Assembly: GCA_945957335.1 (NCBI GenBank)
Contig: CAMFLJ010000017.1
Location: 1-21,910, forward strand
DNA length: 21,910 bases
Reading direction: 5' to 3'
From: an uncultured Actinomycetes bacterium
Lineage (GTDB): Bacteria; Actinomycetota; Acidimicrobiia; Acidimicrobiales; Acidimicrobilacustridaceae
Shown: in pieces, positions 1 to 7,049 of the stretch
Numbering within the stretch: the stretch's first letter is position 1
Layout of the letters: the number at the start of each line of letters is the position of its first letter
Position numbers and translations under genes: made by a program
Notes under the pieces: model-generated
The model's input: the letters and a program-made list of their open reading frames with translations, nothing else
Databases searched by the model: none
Told to the model about the DNA's origin: nothing

Positions 1-173
1 CCGGTGATGCCCACCGTCGTCGCCCCGCCCCCGAGGGGGTGGGCGAGGCGACCGACCTCACGGGCGGGCGCACCGCCGCGCTCGACCAGCGACAGCAGCC
101 GGGCGAGGGCGCCGCGGTCGCCCGCACGGGCGGCGGCGAACAGCGCGGCGGGGTCGTCGGAACGCCGGGGCAC
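1..173 (-). CDS. meaB: MeaB/ArgK-type GTPase, N-terminal fragment
   Basis: Only the first 57 codons lie in the window; the rest runs off the left edge. The fragment has an N-terminal helical stretch (LFAAARAGDRGALARLLSLVE, residues 11-31) and then a glycine-rich VGITG at residues 54-58, the beginning of the P-loop. This order is typical of the G3E-family GTPases MeaB/ArgK, which protect and load cobalamin on methylmalonyl-CoA mutase in the propionate/methylmalonyl pathway. The GTG start at 173 is chosen because a TAGGTT hexamer sits six bases upstream and there is no Shine-Dalgarno sequence, which suggests a leaderless mRNA. The mutase genes expected nearby would be outside the window. Another P-loop GTPase cannot be fully excluded from such a short piece. 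Confidence 0.72.
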   Translation of the reverse strand, partial: MPRRSDDPAALFAAARAGDRGALARLLSLVERGGAPAREVGRLAHPLGGGATTVGIT

Positions 174-179
174 CGCGAC

Positions 180-185
180 AACCTA
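180..185 (-). promoter_or_regulatory. -10 element of meaB
   Basis: TAGGTT, six bases before the GTG at 173. The spacing places the transcription start at or next to the start codon, as in leaderless mRNAs. No clear -35 is seen. Confidence 0.5.
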
Positions 186-232
186 CGGCAGCACCGGCGA
201 CCGGCCGGGCCTCCGACGATCGGGCCGGGGGC

Positions 233-499
233 TCAGAGGGAGACGGGCGTCTCGCCGATCTCGGACTTGGCGGCGCCGGCGTCGACGACCTCGGTGACGC
301 CCGGGACGCGGTCCTTGAGGATGCGCTCCAGGCCGGCCTTGAGGGTGACGGTGGAGGCCGGACACGACACGCAGGCGCCGATCAGCTCGACCGTGACCAG
401 CCCGGTGGCCTCGTCGACGTCGTGGAGGACGACGTCGCCGTTGTCGGCCTGGATGGCCGGGCGGATGACCTCGATGACCTGCTCGACCTGCTCTCGCAC
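233..499 (-). CDS. NifU-domain Fe-S cluster protein
   Basis: A protein of 88 residues that is essentially one NifU C-terminal domain, the module that holds and delivers an Fe-S cluster. The hallmark CxxC appears as GACVSCPAS, preceded by RPAIQADNGDVVLHDVD, the standard beginning of this fold. Such stand-alone domains act as cluster carriers in the cytosol during Fe-S maturation. The frame is open up to a GTG at 535, which would add 12 residues (MVDGERLPTLAT). I prefer the GTG at 499 because TACACT lies seven bases upstream and homologous domains usually begin close to this point. It is transcribed in the same direction as the MeaB fragment, with about 60 bases between them. Family assignment is firm; the start is less certain. 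Confidence 0.88.
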   Translation of the reverse strand: MREQVEQVIEVIRPAIQADNGDVVLHDVDEATGLVTVELIGACVSCPASTVTLKAGLERILKDRVPGVTEVVDAGAAKSEIGETPVSL

Positions 500-506
500 G
501 GTCGCC

Positions 507-512
507 AGTGTA
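507..512 (-). promoter_or_regulatory. -10 element of the NifU-domain gene
   Basis: TACACT seven bases before the GTG at 499, the leaderless spacing. If real, it rules out the longer start at 535, because the hexamer lies inside that extension. Confidence 0.5.
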
Positions 513-594
513 GGGAGCCGCTCCCCGTCCACCACATCCGGCCCGCGCCGGCGCCGATCCGGGCCGGTCGGCGCCCCGTGGGAGACTCGCCGCC

Positions 595-2358
595 ATGGCG
601 CCCGTGACGGTCGTGGTCAACCGTCACCGGGTGGCGCCCGACGAGGTCGGGCGGTGGCTGGAGCCCCGCTCCGACGTGGTGGTCGAGCAGCCCGGGAGCA
701 CCGGCCCCGACGGGGCGACCACCTTCGAGCTCGCCCACGGCCCGGTCACCACGTGGGAGCGCACCGTCACCACCTCGCCGGCGCCGGCACCGGCTGCGGA
801 TCCGACCTCGCCCTCGGCATCGGGCCCCGACACGGTCGAGCTCACCGAGGAGGTCAGGTTCCACCTGGCCGTGCCGGTGTGGGGACGGCTGTTCCGCTTC
901 GCCCTGCGCCGCCACCTGCGCCGACCGCCCTCACCCGACGGCAAGGCCCCGTGGTGGGCGCCCCCGTCGGTGCTCGACGCCCGGGCGGCGACGGTCCTCA
1001 GCCTCCTCTGCGTCGTCGGCGCGGTGGCCGGTTACCTCGGAACCCTCATCACCCAGATGCTCACCTATGCCGCCGAGCAGTTCGGCGCCGGCACGGAGGC
1101 GCAGGGCACGTTGCTGGCGTCGGTGCGCGTCGGGGTGCTGCTGTCGCTCGTGGTGGTCGCGATGGCCGACCGCCGCGGCCGCCGCACGATCCTGATCGCG
1201 GCGGTGATCGGCGCCTGCCTGTTCACCGCGCTCGGTGCCCTCGCGCCGGGCATGTGGTGGCTGGGCGTGAGCCAGACCTTCGCCCGCTCGCTCTCCACCG
1301 TCGTCGCCCTGGTCGTGGCGATCATGGCGGTCGAGGAGATGCCCGCCGGCGGGCGTGCCTTCGCCGTGTCCGTGCTCACCATGACCGCCGGCCTCGGCGC
1401 CGGGCTGTGCGTCGTGAACCTCGTCTACGTCGACCTCGCCGCCGGCGCCTGGCGCATCGCCTTCCTCCTCCCGCTGCTCATGGTGTGGCCGTGCTGGCGG
1501 ATCGGGAAGCGCCTGCCCGAGACCCATCGCTTCGAGGCCCGACGGCTGCTCCTGTCGACCGAGGGCATCGTCACCGACGTGCCCGACCTGCGCGACGCCG
1601 CCTACGAGCCCGTGGACGACGGCACCGTGGAGCGGGAGACCGGCTCCGCGCCGCCCGCGCACGACGGGATCCTGGCCGACGAGGCCCCCCGCCGCTTCGA
1701 GTGGCCCCGGTTCGTGCTCCTCGCATGCGGCGGGTTCCTGTGGTCGCTCTTCCTCGCGCCGGCCGCGCAGTTCCTCAACGAGTTCCTCCGCACCGAGCGC
1801 GGCTTCTCCGGTGCGCTCATCGCCGTGTTCGTCCTCGCCACCAACACGCCGGCCGGCATCGGCATCATCGTCGGCGGGCGCCTCGCCGACCGCCACGGCC
1901 GTCGCCTGATCGGTGCCGTCGGCATCATCGGCGGCGTCGGCTTCACGGTGGTCTCGTACCTCTCGTGGGGCTGGCCGCTCTGGATGGCATCGCTGGTGGC
2001 GTCGGTGATCGGCGCGCTCGCGGTGCCCGCCCTCGCCGTCTACGGGCCCGAGCTGTTCCCGACCGGCCAGCGAGGCGCGGCCAACGGCGGGCTCCAGGTG
2101 GTGAGCGTCGCCGGCTCGAGCCTGGGGCTGCTCCTCGCCGGTTGGATGGCCGACCGGCTGGGTGGCCTCGGCCACGCGATGGCGGTGCTGGCGGTCGGCC
2201 CCGCGATCCTCGCCGTGCTCGTCCTCACCCTGTTCCCGGAGACCGCGAACCGCGAGCTGGAGGACCTCAACCCGGCCGATCGGGCGGCCCCCGCGGGACC
2301 CGGGGAGAACCGCTCCCCCGCTGAGGAGCCCGAGGGCGAGGGCACTACCCTCACGTGA
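595..2358 (+). CDS. MFS transporter with soluble N-terminal extension
   Basis: 587 residues. About 120 hydrophilic residues come first, then two blocks of membrane helices typical of the major facilitator superfamily. The conserved loop-2 motif appears twice, as MADRRGRR in the first half (about residue 187) and GGRLADRHGRR in the second (about residue 425). The end reads LFPETANRELEDLN, similar to the PET motif closing sugar-porter-type MFS proteins. A charged cytoplasmic loop of about 70 residues separates the halves. The substrate cannot be told from the sequence. The N-terminal part ends with FHLAVPVWGRLFRFALRRHL, which resembles the last helix of SRPBCC-type lipid or polyketide binding domains; that is a guess. 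The ATG at 595 has no strong Shine-Dalgarno sequence. The stop region abuts the next gene at 2361, so the two are probably cotranscribed. Confidence 0.88.
   Translation: MAPVTVVVNRHRVAPDEVGRWLEPRSDVVVEQPGSTGPDGATTFELAHGPVTTWERTVTTSPAPAPAADPTSPSASGPDTVELTEEVRFHLAVPVWGRLFRFALRRHLRRPPSPDGKAPWWAPPSVLDARAATVLSLLCVVGAVAGYLGTLITQMLTYAAEQFGAGTEAQGTLLASVRVGVLLSLVVVAMADRRGRRTILIAAVIGACLFTALGALAPGMWWLGVSQTFARSLSTVVALVVAIMAVEEMPAGGRAFAVSVLTMTAGLGAGLCVVNLVYVDLAAGAWRIAFLLPLLMVWPCWRIGKRLPETHRFEARRLLLSTEGIVTDVPDLRDAAYEPVDDGTVERETGSAPPAHDGILADEAPRRFEWPRFVLLACGGFLWSLFLAPAAQFLNEFLRTERGFSGALIAVFVLATNTPAGIGIIVGGRLADRHGRRLIGAVGIIGGVGFTVVSYLSWGWPLWMASLVASVIGALAVPALAVYGPELFPTGQRGAANGGLQVVSVAGSSLGLLLAGWMADRLGGLGHAMAVLAVGPAILAVLVLTLFPETANRELEDLNPADRAAPAGPGENRSPAEEPEGEGTTLT
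2346..2351 (+). promoter_or_regulatory. Possible internal -10 before the L,D-transpeptidase gene
   Basis: TACCCT lies inside the end of the MFS gene, nine bases before the ATG at 2361. It could give the lipoprotein gene its own nearly leaderless transcript. Weak evidence. Confidence 0.3.
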
Positions 2359-2360
2359 CG

Positions 2361-3158
2361 ATGCGCAAGTGGTTGCTGGCCCTCGTCACCGCCATGACCC
2401 TCCTCGCCGCGGCCTGCGGCGGGTCGAAGGGCGCGGTCACCAGCGAGACCCTCCCCGCCGAGAAGGCCACCCTTCCGCCGACCACGCCCACCACGCTGCC
2501 GTGCGGCGACGAGATCCTGCCCGTCGGCACGAGCCTCACCGCCACGGCCGCCAAGGAGGGCGACCTCGCCATCTACGACGCCCCCGACGCGGCCGCCGCG
2601 CCGTCCCGCACGCTGCCCAACCCGCGCCTGATCGCCAACGACCCCAACGCCAAGGTGCCGCTGCTCTTCCTCGTGAAGGACACCCCCGACACCGCGTGCG
2701 ACTGGGTCGAGGTCTACCTGCCGGTGCGGCCCAACGGCAGCACCGGCTACGTCAAGCGCTCCGACGTCACCCTCGCCCAGAACCCGTACAGCATCGAGGT
2801 GAGCCTCAGCGGCTTCAACCTCAAGGTGCGCAAGGGCACCGAGGTGATCATGGACACCCAGGTGGCCATCGCCTCCGACAACACCCCCACGCCGGGCGGG
2901 CTCTACTACACGACCGAGTTGGTGAAGACGCCCAACCCGGGCGGCGTCTACGGCCCCTACGCCTACGGCCTCTCCGGCTTCTCCGAGGTGCTGCAGACCT
3001 TCAACGGCGGGCCCGGGCAGCTGGCCATCCACGGCACCAACCAGCCCGACAAGATCGGCACCAAGGTGAGCCACGGCTGCGTGCGGATGCGCAACGAGGA
3101 CATCACCACCCTGGCCGGCATCCTGCCGCTGGGCGTGCCCGTCACCATCGACGCCTGA
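2361..3158 (+). CDS. YkuD-type L,D-transpeptidase lipoprotein
   Basis: 265 residues. It starts with a lipoprotein signal peptide, MRKWLLALVTAMTLLAAAC, where Cys19 is the expected lipidated residue, so it is exported and anchored to the membrane. Residues of about 45-135 look like an SH3-type wall-binding segment with the VEVYLPVRPNGSTGYVKRSD pattern. The C-terminal YkuD domain contains the catalytic motif: His224 in AIHGTN, then SHGCVRM with Cys240 as nucleophile. Enzymes of this family make 3-3 crosslinks in peptidoglycan or attach proteins to it. A GTG at 2355 that overlaps the MFS stop is an alternative start, adding two residues; the ATG at 2361 fits the signal peptide better. Fold and active site are clear; the exact substrate is not. 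Confidence 0.93.
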   Translation: MRKWLLALVTAMTLLAAACGGSKGAVTSETLPAEKATLPPTTPTTLPCGDEILPVGTSLTATAAKEGDLAIYDAPDAAAAPSRTLPNPRLIANDPNAKVPLLFLVKDTPDTACDWVEVYLPVRPNGSTGYVKRSDVTLAQNPYSIEVSLSGFNLKVRKGTEVIMDTQVAIASDNTPTPGGLYYTTELVKTPNPGGVYGPYAYGLSGFSEVLQTFNGGPGQLAIHGTNQPDKIGTKVSHGCVRMRNEDITTLAGILPLGVPVTIDA

Positions 3159-3166
3159 CCCCCGCC

Positions 3167-3192
3167 GCCGGCCGCCGGGGTGGGGGGCCGGC
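3167..3192. terminator. Hairpin between convergent genes
   Basis: GCCGGCC at 3167-3173 pairs with GGCCGGC at 3186-3192 around a 12-base loop. It sits between the convergent transpeptidase and hydrolase genes. There is no T-run, as is common in high-GC actinobacteria. Weak. Confidence 0.35.
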
Positions 3193-3195
3193 TGC

Positions 3196-3759
3196 TCAGC
3201 CGAGGGTGGTGAGCCAGTCGGCGCCGGCCGCGGCGATGGCCTCGTCGGCGTTGCGCGGGTCGTGACCACCGGGCAGCCACACGAACGTGACCGGGCCGGG
3301 GATGGCCGCGGCGTGGGCCTCGAGCTCCTCGGGCGAGCCGAACGGGTCCTTCGAGCCGCTCACGAACAGGCACGGCAGGTCGAGCGCGCCGAAGTGCTCG
3401 ATGCGGAGCTTCTCGGGCTTGCCCGGCGGGTGCAGCGGGTAGCTCAGGAGCACGAGGCCGGCGGCGGGCAGGCCCTCGGCCACCGCCATCGAGCACATGC
3501 GGCCGCCGAACGAGCGGCCGCCGAGCACCAGCGACGACGGGTCGACCCCGGCCGACGCCACCAGCGCCTGGGCCTCCTCGACCACCGCGGCCACGGCGAC
3601 GGGCGCCCGGTCCGGCGCCTTCTTGCCGGCCTTGCGGTAGGGGAAGTCCATGCGGCCCACGGGCAGCGGCGAGAGCGCCTGCTCGAGGGCGACGAGGGTG
3701 TGGTGGTCTCGATCGGCGCCGGCTCCCGGCGCCAGCAGCAGGGCGCCGGCGGAGGTCAT
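3196..3759 (-). CDS. Small alpha/beta hydrolase (dienelactone hydrolase/TEX30-like)
   Basis: 187 residues forming a compact alpha/beta hydrolase. The nucleophile elbow is GGRSFGG (Ser83), the acid is probably Asp138 in SGSKDPFG, and the base is His166 in PGGHDPRN, so the triad looks complete. The beginning, LLLAPGAGADRDHH, gives the oxyanion region. The substrate is unknown; the family covers many esterases and thioesterases. The ATG at 3759 overlaps the stop of the upstream DnaJ-domain gene by four bases (ATGA), so the two are almost certainly translated together. That linkage is the only hint of its role. Confidence 0.87.
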   Translation of the reverse strand: MTSAGALLLAPGAGADRDHHTLVALEQALSPLPVGRMDFPYRKAGKKAPDRAPVAVAAVVEEAQALVASAGVDPSSLVLGGRSFGGRMCSMAVAEGLPAAGLVLLSYPLHPPGKPEKLRIEHFGALDLPCLFVSGSKDPFGSPEELEAHAAAIPGPVTFVWLPGGHDPRNADEAIAAAGADWLTTLG

Positions 3760-4484
3760 CGGCCGGTGAGGATACGCCGTGCCTCGGTGAGCTCGGCGAT
3801 GCGCTGCGCGGCGCCGTCGGCCTCGGCCCCGTGATCGGGGTGGGCGTCGCGCAGCATCTCGCGGTAGCGCCGCAGCACGTCCTTGGCGGGCGGCGCGGCG
3901 CCGGGGGCGAGGGTCGTCACCTCGGCCTTGGTGAACCCGAGCAGGTCGAGCGCCCACGCCGTGGGGTTCTCGAGGGCCGAGCGGTTCATCACCGTGCCGG
4001 CGCGCATGCCGCTGAGGCTGGCGATCAGCTCGGCGCCGATGGGCCCGGCCCACCCGATGGCCCGACGGATCGTGGCCATGACCGGTCGGCGCACCGACGG
4101 CTCGAGCTGGCCGGCGGCGTAGACCGCGCCGAGCACGTGCTGGGCCGGCGCGCCGTGGCGGTCGAAGTCGAAGCGGAGGCGCTCGCCCTCGCCGATCAGG
4201 CGGTGGCGCACCGAGTTGAGGCCGATGGTGTCGACCTGGAGGCGGTAGCGCAGGCGGGGCTGGGGCACGCGGCGGCCGGCCTCGAGCTCGCGGGTGAGGT
4301 GCTGGAGGTCGGGGATGAGGTCGGGGTCGAGCTCGCCGACGTTGGCCGCCACCACGCCACCGAGGAGGATGCCGCCGAAGCCGGGGGCGGGCTCGCACGG
4401 CAGATCGGCCTCGCCGAGGGCCACCCGACGGGTGGGCGCGTGAGGGCGAGAGCAGAAGATCTCCAGCTCCGCGAGCACGACCAC
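3756..4484 (-). CDS. Protein with C-terminal DnaJ domain
   Basis: 242 residues. Residues 1-190 form a domain I do not recognise, without clear membrane segments. The last 50 residues are a J domain carrying the HPD motif at 215-217 (LRDAHPDHG), followed by the helix RIAELTEARRIL. J domains stimulate the ATPase of Hsp70, so this is likely a specialised co-chaperone, though the usual Gly/Phe and zinc-finger regions of DnaJ are missing. The GTG start at 4484 is supported by TACCCT six bases upstream. It overlaps the alpha/beta hydrolase gene by four bases. Its N-terminal part may recognise a client; that is inference. Confidence 0.83.
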   Translation of the reverse strand: MVVLAELEIFCSRPHAPTRRVALGEADLPCEPAPGFGGILLGGVVAANVGELDPDLIPDLQHLTRELEAGRRVPQPRLRYRLQVDTIGLNSVRHRLIGEGERLRFDFDRHGAPAQHVLGAVYAAGQLEPSVRRPVMATIRRAIGWAGPIGAELIASLSGMRAGTVMNRSALENPTAWALDLLGFTKAEVTTLAPGAAPPAKDVLRRYREMLRDAHPDHGAEADGAAQRIAELTEARRILTGR

Positions 4485-4490
4485 GGGTGG

Positions 4491-4496
4491 AGGGTA
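4491..4496 (-). promoter_or_regulatory. -10 element of the DnaJ-domain gene
   Basis: TACCCT six bases before the GTG at 4484, the leaderless arrangement, with no Shine-Dalgarno sequence. Confidence 0.5.
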
Positions 4497-4607
4497 CCGT
4501 CGCCCTCCACCCCCCGATCAGTCGGAGGAGCGGTCTTCCGGCGCAGCCGCCGGCCGGCGCGGCCCGGTTCGGGGCGGCAGCGGCCCTTTCCGTTGGTCGC
4601 ACCGAAC

Positions 4608-4613
4608 TAACGT
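4608..4613 (+). promoter_or_regulatory. -10 element of glpX
   Basis: TAACGT six bases before the ATG at 4620. The intervening CGGGGG is too close to the ATG to be a good Shine-Dalgarno, so a leaderless mRNA is more likely. Confidence 0.5.
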
Positions 4614-4619
4614 CGGGGG

Positions 4620-5600
4620 ATGCCTGACTCGCCTCTCGATCGCAACCTCGCCCTCGACCTCGTCAGGGTCACCGAAGCCGCAGCCATGGCCGCCAACCGC
4701 TGGATGGGCCGGGGCGACAAGGAGGGCGCCGACGGTGCCGCCGTCGACGCCATGCGCCTGGCCCTCGGGTCGGTGCAGATGGACGGCACGGTCATCATCG
4801 GTGAGGGCGAGAAGGACGAAGCGCCCATGCTCTACAACGGCGAGCGCATCGGCGACGGCAGCCCGCCCGCGGTCGACATCGCCGTCGACCCGGTCGACGG
4901 CACCACCCTCACCGCCAAGGGCCGCGGCAACGCGGTGGCGGTCATCGCCCTCTCCGAGCAGGGCACCATGTTCGACCCGGGCCCCTGCGTCTACATGGAG
5001 AAGATCGCCGTCGGCCCCAGCCTCGTGGGCGTCTGCAGCATCGAGATGTCGGCCACCGAGAACATCAAGGCCATCGCCAAGAAGAAGGACAGCGACGTCA
5101 CCGACATCACCGCGGTGATCCTCGAGCGCGACCGCCACGACGACCTCATCGCCGAGGTGCGCGAGGCCGGTGCCCGCATCCGCCTCATCCCCGACGGTGA
5201 CGTCGCCGGTGCCATCTCCACCGCCTGGCCCGACTCGGGCGCCGACATCCTCTTCGGCATCGGTGGCACGCCCGAGGGCGTCATCGCCGCCGCCGCGCTC
5301 AAGTGCATGGGCGGCGAGCTCATGGGCCGCCTCTGGCCCCGCAACGACGAGGAGACCGCGGCCGCCATCGCCGCCGGCTACGACCTCACGAAGGTGCTGA
5401 GCTGCGACGATCTCGTGGCCGGCAACAACTGCTTCTTCGCCGCCACCGGCATCACCGACGGCGAGCTGCTGAAGGGCGTGCACTACGAGCCGCACCTCGT
5501 CACCACGCAGTCGCTGGTGATGCGCTCGAAGTCGGGCACGGTCCGCCTGGTCAACGCCCGGCACCGCCCGCAGCGCCTGCGCGACCGCGGCGTCATCTGA
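4620..5600 (+). CDS. glpX: Class II fructose-1,6-bisphosphatase
   Basis: 326 residues, the normal length for GlpX. It hydrolyses fructose 1,6-bisphosphate to fructose 6-phosphate in gluconeogenesis, in the cytosol. The metal and phosphate binding signatures are plain: MDGTVIIGEGEKDEAPMLYN near residue 54 and VDPVDGTTLTAKGRGNAVAV near residue 90. Later GlpX blocks also follow (IRLIPDGDVAGAIS, GIGGTPEGVIAAAALKCMGG). In most actinobacteria this is the only FBPase and is needed for growth on non-sugar carbon. It is a single-gene unit: its own promoter lies in front and a strong terminator follows 35 bases after the stop. Confidence 0.97.
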   Translation: MPDSPLDRNLALDLVRVTEAAAMAANRWMGRGDKEGADGAAVDAMRLALGSVQMDGTVIIGEGEKDEAPMLYNGERIGDGSPPAVDIAVDPVDGTTLTAKGRGNAVAVIALSEQGTMFDPGPCVYMEKIAVGPSLVGVCSIEMSATENIKAIAKKKDSDVTDITAVILERDRHDDLIAEVREAGARIRLIPDGDVAGAISTAWPDSGADILFGIGGTPEGVIAAAALKCMGGELMGRLWPRNDEETAAAIAAGYDLTKVLSCDDLVAGNNCFFAATGITDGELLKGVHYEPHLVTTQSLVMRSKSGTVRLVNARHRPQRLRDRGVI

Positions 5601-5635
5601 CCTGCCGGCGCCACCGCACCGACCGGAGACCGAAC

Positions 5636-5660
5636 GAGGGCGGGCCATCGGCCCGCCCTC
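5636..5660. terminator. Bidirectional terminator after glpX
   Basis: Perfect 11-bp stem, GAGGGCGGGCC with GGCCCGCCCTC, around the loop ATC. It lies between the convergent glpX and the membrane protein gene ending at 5675 and can serve both. Confidence 0.85.
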
Positions 5661-5674
5661 GACGCGTTCGGCCC

Positions 5675-6280
5675 TCAGGCGCGGGAAGGCGCCGCGACCG
5701 GGTCGGTGTCGCGGCGCAGCTCCGCCCGCCGCAGCTCTGCCTCGAGGCGGGTGACGATCTCGTCGCGGCGGCCGGTCGCGACGAGGGCGATGACCGGCTC
5801 ACCACCGGCGACGACGACGAGCAGCGGGTCGTGGCGGCGCTCCTCGACCTCGAGCCGGTCGACGTCGTCCCAGAGCAGACCGACGTGGGCATCGCGGCCG
5901 GCAGGTGGCGGCGCGAGGCTCACCCCGCGCACGCCGATGGCCAGGCCGGCGCAGGCCGAGCTGGCGCTCCACCGTGGGAGCAGCCGTCGGTGCCCCGGGA
6001 GGACCAATCGGCCGGGGAACGGGGTGGACCCGGGAAGGGCCGCCAGGGCCCGCTGCACCCGACGGGCCCGCCAGGCACGTGACCCCACCATCACCAGCGG
6101 CAGGACCACGCCGTACACGACGGCACGCAGGGGGCCGCTGTCCCACAGCACCAGGGCGACGAACGCGAGCCAGAACGCCGCGGTGACCAGCCAGGGAAGT
6201 CGCAGCGACCGACGGACGGCGCGCACGCCGTCAGCCCCGTCGACCAGCTGCGTCACCGTCGAGCCCCTTGTCGCCCCCAC
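5675..6280 (-). CDS. Two-helix membrane protein, function unknown
   Basis: 201 residues. Two hydrophobic segments lie near the N-terminus (about residues 29-47, LPWLVTAAFWLAFVALVLW, and 50-66, PLRAVVYGVVLPLVMVG). A soluble domain of about 120 residues follows, whose strands (LLWDDVDRLEVEERRHDPLLVVVAGGEPVIALVA) recall bacterial PH-like domains of small membrane proteins. The C-terminus is a charged helix. I do not recognise a specific family. The GTG start at 6280 is preceded by TAGCGT nine bases upstream; a second GTG eight codons later is an alternative. It lies 37 bases after another membrane protein gene in the same direction, but appears to have its own promoter. Confidence 0.72.
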   Translation of the reverse strand: MGATRGSTVTQLVDGADGVRAVRRSLRLPWLVTAAFWLAFVALVLWDSGPLRAVVYGVVLPLVMVGSRAWRARRVQRALAALPGSTPFPGRLVLPGHRRLLPRWSASSACAGLAIGVRGVSLAPPPAGRDAHVGLLWDDVDRLEVEERRHDPLLVVVAGGEPVIALVATGRRDEIVTRLEAELRRAELRRDTDPVAAPSRA

Positions 6281-6289
6281 CGCGGGGAG

Positions 6290-6295
6290 ACGCTA
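6290..6295 (-). promoter_or_regulatory. -10 element of the membrane protein gene at 5675-6280
   Basis: TAGCGT nine bases before the GTG at 6280, giving a leader of about two bases or none. Confidence 0.4.
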
Positions 6296-6317
6296 GTGGC
6301 GCCGTCGGACCGCCCGC

Positions 6318-6941
6318 TCAGATGACGGCGGTCAGGACCGCGCCGGCGACGACCGCCGGTGCCAGCACGATGATGGCCACGCCCACGCAGGCGGCCGCCA
6401 GCGACACCAGCAGGAACGGCACGCTCACGAGGGTGAGGACGGCGCCGTAGCCGGGCAGGTCGTCGTGGGCGGCGAGCAGCAACCGACCGGCTCGCCACAG
6501 GTCGCCGGGCAGCGCGGCCAGGCGCATCCCACCCCGACGGGACTGGGCGGCCCGCACCAGCGAGGCCAGCTCCGTGCCGTGGTCGCGGGCCACGTCGGGC
6601 ATGGCGCTGAGCGACGCCGGGATCATCACGACCTCGCGCAGCGCCCGGTGGAAGAGCCAGAGCACGGCGACCGGGGCCGCGAGGATGGCGGCCATCACGA
6701 GCAGCCCGATCACGTCGGTCCAGGAGCTGGGCCAGAAGCGCCACACGAGCGTGAGCACGATGACCGCGGCGGCGACGCCGACCACCGCGACGTAGGCGCC
6801 GACGGCCCGGGAGAGCTTCAGCGACAGCGGCACCAGGCGGCGCAGCACCTCGACGCCCTGGTCGACCTTGCGGCGCGTGGCGACCGCCGTGCGGACAGCA
6901 CGACCGGCGCTCGACGAGGTGCGGGGGGCGGGGACGGCCAC
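6318..6941 (-). CDS. Multi-pass membrane protein, function unknown
   Basis: 207 residues. A positively charged, amphipathic N-terminal part (residues 1-45) is followed by about four hydrophobic segments, among them VGAYVAVVGVAAAVIVLTLV, VIGLLVMAAILAAPVAVLWL, and a long hydrophobic C-terminus (LVSVPFLLVSLAAACVGVAI and onward). A soluble loop of about 65 residues lies between the second and third. No catalytic motif is visible and I do not recognise the family. The frame is open further upstream to 7031, but that would run through the large palindrome at 6987-7044. The GTG at 6941 has TACGTT seven bases upstream and is clearly the better start. Confidence 0.74.
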   Translation of the reverse strand: MAVPAPRTSSSAGRAVRTAVATRRKVDQGVEVLRRLVPLSLKLSRAVGAYVAVVGVAAAVIVLTLVWRFWPSSWTDVIGLLVMAAILAAPVAVLWLFHRALREVVMIPASLSAMPDVARDHGTELASLVRAAQSRRGGMRLAALPGDLWRAGRLLLAAHDDLPGYGAVLTLVSVPFLLVSLAAACVGVAIIVLAPAVVAGAVLTAVI

Positions 6942-6948
6942 GGGTGGG

Positions 6949-6954
6949 AACGTA
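6949..6954 (-). promoter_or_regulatory. -10 element of the membrane protein gene at 6318-6941
   Basis: TACGTT seven bases before the GTG at 6941, the leaderless spacing; it fixes the start codon. Confidence 0.5.
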
Positions 6955-6986
6955 CCCGCCGATCCTCCGAACGAGACGGCGCCCAT

Positions 6987-7044
6987 CCTCGAACTGGTCG
7001 TGGATCGTGTACGCCGGCGTACGCCATCCACGACCAGTTCGAGG
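6987..7044. repeat. 58-bp near-perfect palindrome
   Basis: The arms CCTCGAACTGGTCGTGGAT (6987-7005) and its exact complement (7026-7044) flank an inner perfect 14-bp palindrome GTACGCCGGCGTAC (7009-7022). All share one axis at 7015/7016. Only one position pair mismatches (7006/7025) and one would be a G-U wobble in RNA. It begins five bases after the desaturase stop on the minus strand, so it may act as a terminator. It is far longer than the other terminators here, and the sequence does not look like a simple stem. No second copy is seen in the window. Confidence 0.95.
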
Positions 7045-7049
7045 TGGGG

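Noticed and set aside
201..228. Possible terminator after the NifU-domain gene (CCGGCC with GGCCGG)
   Set aside because: Only a 6-bp stem with a 16-base loop in GC-rich DNA; this is expected by chance.
39..2324. Very long open frames on both strands over known genes, such as 39-2324 and 6465-8909 on the plus strand
   Set aside because: They are rich in Arg, Pro, Ala and Gly, lack any motif, and lie over convincing genes in other frames. High GC leaves few stop codons by chance.
6942..7031. Longer N-terminus for the membrane protein gene at 6318-6941
   Set aside because: It would run through the large palindrome and over a good promoter element; the added residues show no sign of selection.
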